Source: Nymphaea colorata (Eukaryota > Streptophyta > Magnoliopsida > Nymphaeales > Nymphaeaceae). Taken from it: a stretch of 64,000 nucleotides of DNA. The stretch lies in NCBI RefSeq assembly GCF_008831285.2, contig NC_045145.1:9176802-9240801 (forward strand), in the 5' to 3' direction. Both the position numbers and the translations under genes were made by a program. This document shows, in pieces, positions 34,777 through 45,768 of this stretch; the stretch's first letter is position 1, and each line of letters starts with the position of its first letter. Below the pieces are notes generated by a model that saw only the letters and a list, made by a program, of their open reading frames with translations, was not told where the DNA came from and did no database searches.

Positions 34777-34960
34777 TTGAAGTGTATCAAATATTACCCA
34801 TTGGATCTACCTATTCTTTTGCCACCAATATTGGGGAATCCACTCCTCTTATATGTCTCTATAAATGACTTAGCTTGTGATGAATATTTAACCTAGTGTG
34901 AAGAAAGGTGCAAAATCAAACATGCAATATACTATGTAAGCAAAACCTTCAGGTAATATG

Positions 34961-35002
34961 AAAAGTGATATTCACCAATAGAAAAGTGATATTCACCAAT
35001 AG
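34961..35002 (+). repeat. Perfect 21-bp tandem duplication
   Basis: AAAAGTGATATTCACCAATA plus G, twice in a row. Confidence 0.92.
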
Positions 35003-35457
35003 AAAAGACTCGTCTAACATTGGATGTGTCAGAAACTCAAGCAATACCTTATGTTCTGTAAGTGAAGGTGATCTCTCGATCGAAGTCTCTCAAATACATT
35101 CTGAAACAACCATTTCTCAATGGTTGAACCACTAAATGGAAAGTACTCCTCATGTAATACGATGAAGAATACATTCCTTAAAAATCTACAAAAAGACATG
35201 CAATAGCCAATAAGTTGGCTGACTTTCCCCTAACAGAAGAACTGAAAACAAATGACAGCATTCCCGGTAAGCAAATCTTACATGTAAAGTCTGCATCAAC
35301 ATGCACCTTATTTTTTGATTGATCCAAGAACATGACAGGAACAAGAATAAGAATCTTTCTACTCTCATCTAAAAAGCAAATGATACCATATGCCCCTAGG
35401 CTGGATTTCGTTTGCACATGTAACATGGTAGAATGTGAAACTCTTATTCAAGACCTT

Positions 35458-35485
35458 AAGATATTGTTGGTAAGATATTGTTGGT
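35458..35485 (+). repeat. Perfect 14-bp tandem duplication
   Basis: AAGATATTGTTGGT twice. Confidence 0.85.
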
Positions 35486-35966
35486 ATTTAATGTCAAAAG
35501 GGTTCATGCTTATGGAGATTACCTTCTTATTGTAAATCAAGTCAATGGAAAATGGAAAGTGAAAGATTTCAAACTCTTGTCATACCAGGAGATGACTAAA
35601 CAACTGGTCAAATAATTTGATGCATTTCAACTTCTACATGTCAGAAAGGAATTCAATCAATCTATAGATGGTCTAGCTAGCCTCGGCTCCATCATCGCCT
35701 TTAAGAAATCTAAGTCATGTAGAGCCTTTGAGGGTATAAGGTTGACCAAACCAGACTATGAAATGACCAAACAAGTCAATTAGGTGAAATCACAAGAAGC
35801 ACGATGGTATTACAACATAAAAAAAACTACTTAAAGACCAGAGATTTCCATCTGGATATGACCAAAAAAGAGCAGCGAGCCATTCAACACATGTCTGGTC
35901 GACATTTCATACTCGCCAAAATTTTATACAGGAAAGCTTTAGCGTAGAATATTTCAGATGTTTAAA

Positions 35967-36009
35967 CAAAGATGAATCACAAGAGGGTTTAAAGATGAAT
36001 CACAAGAGG
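35967..36009 (+). repeat. 23-bp tandem duplication
   Basis: AAAGATGAATCACAAGAGG at 35967 and 35990, perfect over 19 bases. Confidence 0.88.
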
Positions 36010-36030
36010 AATTAAAGAATCTGTGGGGGC

Positions 36031-37055
36031 CATGAAGGCTACCAAACTCTCACCAAGCAATTGATCTGAGCAGGCTATTATTGGCCAACTATGCAACAAT
36101 ATTGTTACAAAAAGTGCTTCAAATGGCAAATTCAAGCAAAATCTATTCATGCACTCGCTACAGATTTATACTTAGTGGTCTCACCATAACCTTTTTTAAT
36201 TTGGGCATTTGACATCATATTGCATATCAATCTTTCTGCATCCAATGGTCATAAGTACTTTCTTGCAGCCACATAATACTTTACCAAGTGAGTGGAAGTC
36301 GTCACCCTTAAAACAATAGAAAGCAGGCATTTAGTGGCTTTCATTCACAAGAACATCATCCTATGTAGATTTAGGACACCTCATGATATTGCATCAAATA
36401 ATGGGACACACTTAAAATATGAACACGTGAAATTTTGTGCAAAATTTAGAATAAATCATCACTTTTTAGTGCCTTAATACCTAGAAGGCAATGGCTCGGT
36501 AGATGCCATAAACAACCTCTTTATCATAATTTTGGAACGAATGGTTGAGTTAGGTTGAGAATGGCACGTGAAGATTTATGACGTGTTATGAGCCTATAGA
36601 ACAACCATCAGAACTCCGAGCAATGCAACTCTTGTAGAGTTAGTATATGGAACAAATGTAGTATTGCCACTTCATGGGCAAAAGCCAGCATTCAAATTTG
36701 TGGCAGTCGCAGAATTGTCTATGAATCAATATCAATGGCAAAGAATGTTGCAATTAGACCTCCTCAAAGGAAACATATTGAAAGCTACATAGCATGCCAA
36801 AGCTCATGATTAGAGGGTAGACATGCATTCTGCTAAGTCAGTCATCAAGAGAAGATTCAAAGTAAATAACCTTATCCTTAGATCAATCAATTCATGGAGG
36901 CATTGTCCATGAGGAAAGTGGGTCTTGAACTAGGATGGAGTATATATGATCAGAGAAATTCTTTTCAGGAATATTTACAGCCTAATCGATATATATACAG
37001 TATAGAATTAATCAATCTTGTTAGTGCACCTCATTTGAAAAAGTTCTATCATTGA
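36031..37055 (+). pseudogene. Integrase and pol C-terminus relic of element B
   Basis: GYQTLTKQLI opens the zinc-binding domain. The core has AFDII (first catalytic Asp kept), ASNNGTHL where relatives have a D-N-G (Asp now Asn, 36397-36399), and VDAINNLFIIILERMV where relatives have Glu (now Asp). GKWVLN..DGVYMIREIL is the C-terminal SH3-like end, and the frame closes HLKKFYH-TGA at 37053-37055. Frameshifts and stops throughout. Confidence 0.82.
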
Positions 37056-37628
37056 TATACTCATTTTCCTGTCATCAATAAAGATTATATTTTCTAATGG
37101 CCAAATCATCTCGTCTCATATGACCAATGATTCATATTTCTTTTAGCCTTAGAACGAAGGACATCTTTTATTTTTATCTCATGAACCAGATCACATTATC
37201 CAGTGGTCACAAATTTTCAAAGAAATGTTTACAAAATCATTTTAAAAAGAGTTGTTCGAAAGAAAAGAACCTCCCAAGTGATACAATTCTCCAAACTTTT
37301 GCCCCAGTAAGGGAAAAGAACCTACAGGTTTTCTATGTCTTTTGAATGAACATATATCTTCAAATTTTCAATCTTAAAAGGGATCTCACAAAGACTTTAA
37401 GAACTCACTAGCAAAAATCTTTTGTTGTACTACGGAGTTTCCATGCCTCGACGTGTGAATGTTGAACAGCCACATGTACAAAATTTTGAAAACCCACACA
37501 TGTTACATGGAAGTTTCGCGCCTTTGTGTAACTTTTCTGTAAATTGAGATTTTCAAAGAGCATAGCTTGCAAGAACATTGGGCTTGCATCTATGTGTAGG
37601 GGATCTCACATAGACATGCCTTCTTTTT

Positions 37629-38065
37629 GTGTTTAGGTGCAATAGGGCCTTTGAACTAACACCTAAGTACACTCTATGTAGTGTCTAGGTGCACTAGAGC
37701 CTCGTCTTACACCTAGATATGCTCTTTTTTACATGTTTAAGTGCAACATGGCCCTTCAGTTAACACCCAATCACACACTTTGTAGTGTCTAGGCATACTA
37801 GAGCCTTGTCTCGCACTTAGATATGCCCATTTTTCATTAGGTGCAACACATCATTTATGCTAATACCTAAGCACATGCTATGTAATGTCTATCTGCACCC
37901 TTTTTCGTGTCTAGGTGCAATATGGCCTTTGAGCTAACACCTAACTACACCCTTTGTACTGTTTAGACACACTGGAGCCTCATCTTACACTTAGTTGCAC
38001 CTTTTTTCTGTGTTTAGGTGCAACAAGGCCTCGAGCTAACACCTAAGCGCACCTGTTTCGCGTTT
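37629..38065 (+). repeat. Tandem array of about 103-bp units in the 3' region of element B
   Basis: Units begin (G)TGTTTAGGTGCAA(C/T)A(T/A)GG and start near 37629, 37733, 37835, 37906 and 38010. Most are about 103 bp and the third is shortened to about 71 bp. Each unit is itself two half-repeats (GGCCTTTGAGCTAACACCTAA and CTAGAGCCTCGTCTTACAC-like). Copies differ at many positions. Such arrays in the 3' untranslated region of Tat/Ogre-like elements are known seeds of satellite DNA. Confidence 0.85.
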
Positions 38066-38070
38066 AAGCA

Positions 38071-41000
38071 TACACCAGCATTCGAAAGTAAAACATCTGT
38101 ACTTTGAAATAAATAACCCAAGAGGACCTGTTTATCAAATTCCCTACTACATGAAAGAGAAACAATCTCTAAACATTGTTTGAAGGAGGTTGGAGGAATA
38201 AGGGACTCAACAAAGTTGTGAGATGGATAAGGAAGCGAGCTTAATGATTTTGAGAAGTAAAAAAAAAAAAAAAAATATTATTGGTTCAAATGATCAAAAC
38301 ATAGCACGAGAACCTAATAAAATTCATGTGAAAACAAATATTGGAATTGGTTTGAGAGAATCATGCAAGGACATTGTAAAATTACTATTGGGGAGATGGG
38401 CTCGAGGCATGTATAATCGTTCCTTTGGATCAGTACTCGAGAGTACCAGGTAGGCATAAAGCTTGATTTGTGTCTATTCTATGAAGTTGTGTGATCTACA
38501 AACTTTTGTCTGGTCGTGCTTTTAAAGGCGTTTGAACTCGACCAAGTTAGTCCGCATGGTGTTCTACACCTAATACCCTAAGAATAGCTGCTATGGGAGC
38601 TACCGACCAGAAAATTTGGTAGAAGGGTTCAGTAAAAAGCCCAATATATGACATTCAACACGATGGAACTATACATCATGATCAAAGGTGCGAGGTTTTG
38701 TAACATCCTAGACGGTGGCGTTGTATTTCTCCCGCAAGGTGCTGGTATGCCTAAGCAAAAGCAAACAAAAGAATTCAAGCGCCAAAGGGCCATAGATTCA
38801 ATAGAGAGAATACAAAAGCAAAAACAAAGAGAAAAAGAAAAATGAGTGCTTGCTTGAAATGAAACTGATTGCAATTTGAAATTCTCCTGTGAAGAACTTG
38901 AAATTCTTTGTGGTCTGAGGGTTATAAATCACTGGTTGCTCCTTTACTAGATTCTTCATGAAAATGAGAGTCTATCTTCCAAATGATCATAAAATGACAA
39001 TGAAGAGAAGTTTATTCCAAGAATCTAAGAGAATTCAATAGAGTGAGTTTTTCAACCCTTCAAAAATGTGAAAAGATTAAAACAATCAAGAAATCCTTGC
39101 ACGATCATATAGATATGAACCCTAGGAAACAAGATTGTGTCAATTGAACCGTGAAAGGGGGAAATCACCCAAATGCCTAACAAGAAAACAAAAAAAAAAA
39201 AAAATCAAGTATGTGTCATTCATCTTGATGGTCGATGGTGAAAAATATAACAGGAAACGATTATTGGGCCATTTGAAATCCTTCAACAGGCCAGTCTGAT
39301 GGCTAATCAATCTTCACAGTTGCATGTGATAATGTCGGCAACAACGTAAAGGGCAAAGGGTTTTCGATCTTCACGGGTGGAAATTTTGAAGGCAGTTGAC
39401 CTTTCACGTATAGATACACAAAAAGTTTGGCACGTGTGGGCACTGCAACAGCCATGATTGTTGCCATAACAATTGGGCTTTTTTTGGAGAACGGGTAAAG
39501 GCAGTTTCCTTTCTCACTTCCTTCCGATGGCTTTGCTCGATGGGGGAGGTTGGATGAAATGCCAACAGCCCTCTACCCGCCGCCTACTCAACGAAATGGC
39601 ATAGTGGATAGAGGGGAGATCGTCCTCTATTTATAAAGCTTAATCAGAGCATTTAGTAATTTGTGAAGAGTTGAATGGCCAGGATCAACTAGATGCCATG
39701 TGTCATAATCTTGTTAACCTGGGTCCTTGAAGATATCATTTGGATCCAATACGTTGGGTTTATCAGATCCTGGCGTCTCATTTGGATCTAAACACTTGAT
39801 ATCGATTCCCATGCCTTTATAAAGAGAATCATCTACAACGAGGTGGCGACTTACGGGAGACATTGTGCTGCCCAAGCTAAATGGAGCTTGTAGTAAGCTT
39901 TACTATGAATGTTCATGTTTAACTTTTGAAATTGAGGTGTTAAAATCTTGGGGTTTTAAAATCAAAATCCAAAATGCAAAGCTTAGAATGTGCCATATTG
40001 TGGAGGGTGATTTATTCTTTTGGAGTACTTCCAAGTTTGCAGCCCAAGCTACGGATAGATAAAAAAAAGAAGATCTCATTAGATTTGGAAAGATAATGTA
40101 ATGGATGCATGGAACTCTTAGATTATGAGGTCGGATCCTCTAGAAGGTTACGGGGTTACCGCCCAAGCTGGAAACAAATCATAAAGTTAAATGATTTTGA
40201 AGAGAAAATTTGAAGCTTGAGTGAGCAGTTCGTACTGAATATGAGCTTCACGTGAACAGAACCTCATCTAATTGGATGTAATAGCTAGACTAGATATAAG
40301 GTCTGCAATCCAAATTTGCTTACACAAGTATATGACCAGTTCATTCGGATAAATTTGATTTGGTCCAATTTGAACCTGATTGATTTTAAGAATTGAATTT
40401 TGGATGTGGGCATTAATTAGTGATTCGAATTAGAATTGTGGTCTGAAGTGAGAAATAAAGCAAATAGGAGATCGGATCTGGTCTAGACAAGGATTAGATA
40501 CAATTTTAGATTTAGATCTTGGAGGATGGTTTGGATCAAGATTTAAAGTTCAAGATGAATATTGGATTGGACTTTTAGATTTGAAAGGGTCTAATCTTGG
40601 GACTTAGACCACGTATTTGGACTTGAATAGCATAGGACGGCCTGTTTGACAAAATTGGATCTGGATTCAATACATGTGGTGTATTCTAGAAACTGGATTT
40701 CATATTTGGGTTTGGACTAAAGGACTTCATGTTGTAGATTGAGGATGATAAGCTGGATTTGAATTTGGATCAAATAGGGATTTCAATTGGAAATCTAGAT
40801 CTGAAATAGATAATAGACATTGAGATTGGATCATGGACTTGGATTAAAATCCAAAGTCCAGAGGAGGTTGTGAATTGGATCCCATATATGGATCCAAATG
40901 ATAGGTTGAATGTAAGATTGGATTGCGATCTGGTGTCAATGTTTACATCTGAATTCAAAATATGGATCTTGACCAAAATTTAGACTTCAGAAGGATAGTC

Positions 41001-41885
41001 ATTTAGAACTTGAATGTGGATTTCGATAAAAGCTGTAGATCTACTTGGTGTACCCTATCTAAGTCTTCCTAGAACTAGACGCGATCGGACCTAGGTTGAC
41101 TTGAACTAGTTGCAGTAAAGTTTTGACTGAAGGTGAGTCCATTCTAGGGTTTGACCATGGTTGATTGGGCTTGAGCCTAGTTGACCTTGTTTGACTAGGT
41201 TTAGGAGATCTACATCGTGCTGACTTGGGTTTGGATTTGGGAAAAATTGGGTTGAGCCAGGGTCTAGGGCATGCCCTTAGTTTTGGACTTGACTTGGGGA
41301 GAGACAGGCCAACTCAATTGACTGGGTCTGGTATGGGCTGGGTTCAGTCTCACGTATGTTTCAAACATACATGCTAAACATAGGTTTACTAAATTCAGAA
41401 CTTAGGAAATAGGAAAATATGGAATTATGATCAAAGACAAAATGTCCTTGGATTTCCCAGGCAATTGACCATTTTGCGCTTCATAGTCACTTCTAGTTTT
41501 CAGTGGAATAATGTGAGATAAACCATAGGACAATGAAGAATATGTAATATGTTCATTTGTCTAAAATTTTATACCAAAACTGTTTCCAGTTTATCAAAAA
41601 TTTGAATGTCTAGAAACTGATAGAACTGTCTTGGGAAAAGACACTAGTGCAGTAACTGGACTGGAGTCAGTCAGAGGTTGCGAATCTTGGATTTTAAATG
41701 GAATTTTCTTTTGCGGAGCTGGCGGAACCCATACAAGAGTACCACAATCATGACGAGCTGAAAAACAGAAGAATTCTGATGAGAATTGAGCTACAAATAT
41801 TTCTTAAGAATGCTGTTAAAGTGTCATTGGTGAAGTGACTGAAGTGAGCTGCATCTAGGATACCTAAACTCAATCGAAACTAGAC
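38071..41885. other. Retrotransposon-derived sequence, no gene recognised
   Basis: It may hold the 3' LTR of element B and parts of another copy. Supporting hints are a PBS-like GTGGCGACTTACGGG at 39842 preceded by CCTTTATAAAG, and three nearby copies of GCCCAAGCT. At 40200-41350 words such as TTGGATT, AGATCT and GGTTGACTTG are densely reused, like the reverse of 17200-17880. Poly-A runs occur at 38263 and 39190. Confidence 0.35.
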
Positions 41886-41888
41886 TCA

Positions 41889-41967
41889 AGAGGTGTAGCA
41901 TAGTTGGTCGAGCTAGGGGCCTGTGAAGAAAGCAGTAGGTCACTAGTTCAATTTTTGTATATACCTT
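41889..41967 (+). other. tRNA-like sequence, candidate SINE head or tRNA pseudogene
   Basis: A Pol III A-box-like TAGCATAGTTGG (41896-41907) and a B-box-like AGTTCAATTT (41946 on) lie about 50 bp apart, as in tRNA genes. The ends AGGTGTA (41891) and TATACCT (41960-41966) can pair as an acceptor stem with one G-U. There is no CCA-adjacent tRNA 3' end and the T-stem has a mismatch, so it is not a working tRNA. Confidence 0.45.
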
Positions 41968-43521
<1,554 letters not shown>

Positions 43522-43758
43522 GGCTCCGGACTTTCAGTGCCACTAAATTACCTTTGATGGGAGAAAAATGTAAACTATGAAGATTGCGCCCAAGCAATCT
43601 AGCGTTGAAACGATGGACTCAGACAATGGAATCAATCTGTCATCTTCAATGTTTGCCACTGAGCGTTTCAAAGCAATAGAAAAAGTCAATTGATTGGGAG
43701 AGGATTAGAGAAAGATAAGCAAATGTTGGTTGGTTGTTTTTGTTTTGATGGTGACTTC

Positions 43759-44022
43759 TCAGGTTAATTTCTTTGGATCATGAAAACTCTGCCGTGGATC
43801 TGGGACTTTAAAGACTTTGAGGAGGTCGATTTTGGGTTTTCCCCTTTTCCTTCTAAATTTTGGAAAAACTTTCGGACCTCTTTGTTCGTCTTTGACCGGA
43901 ATCGGTGGAGGTAATTGTGTCACTCTAAAAGAGGAAGAAAGGGAAGGGAGACGGAAGTGGAGGTCAAGGTCGTCCCCGCCATCTGCACAGGGAAGTGGAC
44001 CGCTCGTTCTCTCTGTGCTCAA
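43759..44022 (-). CDS. Unrecognised 87-codon open frame, doubtful
   Basis: The minus-strand frame opens in the GC-rich region and ends KVFKVPDPRQSFHDPKKLT. It is basic in its second half and proline/serine-rich in the middle, with no domain I recognise. It would be transcribed away from the DUF789 gene, making a head-to-head pair with about 1.7 kb between starts. A competing plus-strand frame overlaps it, so it may be chance in GC-rich DNA. It could also be the first exon of a divergent gene whose other exons I cannot see. Confidence 0.2.
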   Translation of the reverse strand: MSTERTSGPLPCADGGDDLDLHFRLPSLSSSFRVTQLPPPIPVKDEQRGPKVFPKFRRKRGKPKIDLLKVFKVPDPRQSFHDPKKLT

Positions 44023-44666
44023 CGCCCAACCACCACTCCATGATGCCCGCCCACACCCCTGAGCCGCAAGTACTCACACCAGCACCGTCCCCACTGACAG
44101 AACGCCGTTTCCTACCTCGGGCGCGTCCCGTTTCTCCTTCACCCTCACCCCCTTCTCCGGACTCCAAGCCCCATTATTAAATTCAGCCTAAAGTTCCCGT
44201 GCGTCACGCCTCACAGGACGAGTCTCAAAACTGGAAGCTTTTGGGAAGTGCGGGAGTTTGGAGTCCGGAGGCGCTGAGTCATTGCTGTGGGCCGGAGGGA
44301 GGGCGCCATGTATCCTGATCCGACGGCCATGAGTCGCCCGATTGGACGGGAGCCTGGACTCCGTTCAACTCGACACTAGCCACGTGTCCGCTTGCCTCCT
44401 TCGCAGATTACGACGATCAGTTCTCCATTTCCTCGCGATTAACTTGCGGCGACTCGAAGTAGAAGAATATCCCGAGATTCTGGCTCTCGCTCCCTCTCAA
44501 TCTCGCCGTCGCTGCTCTTCGTCTCTTGCGTTCCCTCCGCACCCCTCTCTCTGTCTCATTGGCAGCACCCCAAGAAGAAGAAGTGGTCGTCTTCTCCGAT
44601 TGGTCCTCTGATCGATCTTCATTCTGAAACCCGTCGATTGCAAAAAATGCCTGGGTTTTAATGGAT
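43940..44666 (+). promoter_or_regulatory. GC-rich promoter and likely first non-coding exon of the DUF789 gene
   Basis: Base composition switches from AT-rich to GC-rich here. A G-box/ABRE-like CACGTGTC is at 44381-44388 and a GCN4-like TGAGTCAT at 44275-44282. A CT/TC-rich stretch (44480-44540), typical of plant 5' leaders, follows. A splice donor GTAAGC at 44667 and a strong acceptor TTTTTAG ending 45387 suggest a leader intron 44667-45387. The start site itself is not visible. Open frames in this stretch look like leader composition. Confidence 0.5.
44381..44386. promoter_or_regulatory. G-box CACGTG (ABRE-like CACGTGTC)
   Basis: Palindromic CACGTG followed by TC. Bound by bZIP and bHLH factors in plants; placed in the GC-rich upstream region. 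Confidence 0.45.
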
Positions 44667-45320
44667 GTAAGCGAGCTCTCTTGTCTGGTTTCTTCTGTGC
44701 TAGCGCGAGAGGCTTGATTTCTTCGTTCTCTGAATGCTGCAGTCGATTCATCTTCTTTTTAGCTGAACTTTTAGGGAATCGCAGCACCTTAGTCTGGGAA
44801 GTTCAGTTTTCTCTTTGTTCTGTTTTTATCGTCTTCTTGTGACTCGGACATACCTCGTGCATTTTCGTGTCTCAGTTCGGTTTCTGTAAAAGGAAGGAAA
44901 TCAAGACGTCGATTTCCTTTCTACCTTTTTCTGGAAGAGAAAAGAAAAGAAACAACGATTTCTCCCGACATCCCTTGGCCTTCTTTCTTCAGTGTAAGCT
45001 AGCTTTTGGAACGGAAAAGTGGATGTTGTTTTCTGAAGGTGTTTTCTTGTACGAAACAGTTTCCTGTATATAGGCCCTTGGTTGGAGTAGGCAAGGAAGG
45101 GGCGAAAAAGTTTCCTTCATCATCGCCTTTTTTCTGTGTTCGAACCGACGGTTTAGGCGTTTCGTTTTTTGTCCTCTTTCTCACCTAGAAGTGATTTTTG
45201 TTAGTTCCCTGTTGCTCATCATTTGCTTTGGTTAGCTCAAATCCCTCCTATTTCGAACCAAAATGAATTCACTAATTTATGTATAGATGATTTTCCGAAG
45301 TTGAATACTAAACTAAATTC

Positions 45321-45334
45321 TCTCTCTCTCTCTG
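45321..45334. repeat. Short (CT)n microsatellite in the leader intron
   Basis: CT repeat. A second lies at 45731-45746 in the leader. Confidence 0.8.
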
Positions 45335-45430
45335 CATACTTCGACGTTGATGCTTCCGATTTTCTAAAATGTCTCTTCTCTTTTTAGGGAAGCGGTTGTC
45401 CTGCTTCTTGATCGTGGAATTTCTTAGACG

Positions 45431-45544
45431 ATGGAGAGTCTAGAGAGCATTGTGCTCTATATGTCAATATCTCTAGGACTCCATGTTTACAAAGGTACAA
45501 GTAGGCCTTTCCCTTGCGCGGACTTAATTCGCGATCTGAGATAG
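45431..45544 (+). CDS. Upstream ORF, 37 codons, in predicted 5' leader
   Basis: ATG at 45431 and TAG at 45542-45544, lying after the predicted leader-intron acceptor and ending 224 bp before the main ATG. It is in a different frame from the main ORF. The peptide starts MESLESIVLYMSISLG. If transcribed, it would be met first by scanning ribosomes and could lower translation of the main frame. Two smaller uORFs follow (45483-45527; 45634-45672). Whether the peptide is conserved is unknown to me. Confidence 0.35.
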   Translation: MESLESIVLYMSISLGLHVYKGTSRPFPCADLIRDLR

Positions 45545-45768
45545 AAAGCCATTTCTACTTGAAGAAGCGGCCGCGGAAGAGCAATCTCACAGCCTTCTTT
45601 TCTTTTCAGTGAAATAGATATCTCTGACGCGGGATGAGTCCTTTTCGGCATCCGGGGGACGCAGATCTCTGATCGAACCAGAGGGGAGTTCCATAAGAAG
45701 GTTCGACTGTTTCTGGTTTCCTTCCGGCATCTCTCTCTCTCTCTCTGAGAAGTCGCAACCGGAGGAGA

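Larger units (their letters stand above)
34581..36030 (+). pseudogene. RNase H region of element B, decayed
   Basis: By position between RT and integrase this should be RNase H. No catalytic motif is clean. It contains three short tandem repeats (34685, 34961, 35458) and one at 35967. Its length, about 1450 bp, is the reference for what element A lacks. Confidence 0.5.
27092..38070 (+). mobile_element. Ty3/gypsy element B, Tat/Retand-like, non-chromovirus, heavily decayed
   Basis: Order on the plus strand: leader with a plant-mobile-domain relic (27092-30300), gag (30360-30890), protease (31585-31806), RT (33940-34580), RNase H region (34600-36030), integrase (36030-37055), and 3' region with a tandem array (37629-38065). 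There is no chromodomain. The pol C-terminus ends in HLKKFYH, a style I associate with Tat-lineage elements. Stops and frameshifts are everywhere. Element A at 9968-14444 is a relative. The 3' LTR was not located with confidence. Confidence 0.75.

Noticed and set aside
37629-38065. CRISPR-like array
   Set aside because: Eukaryotic context, repeats without unique spacers, unit near 103 bp inside a retroelement.
41889-41967. Functional tRNA gene
   Set aside because: Mismatched T-stem, odd D-arm and no normal 3' end; kept only as a SINE or pseudogene candidate.
44342-44611. 89-codon plus-strand frame in the GC-rich region considered as a gene or N-terminal exon
   Set aside because: Arginine/serine/leucine-rich leader-like composition, and the DUF789 frame has in-frame stops before its own ATG.
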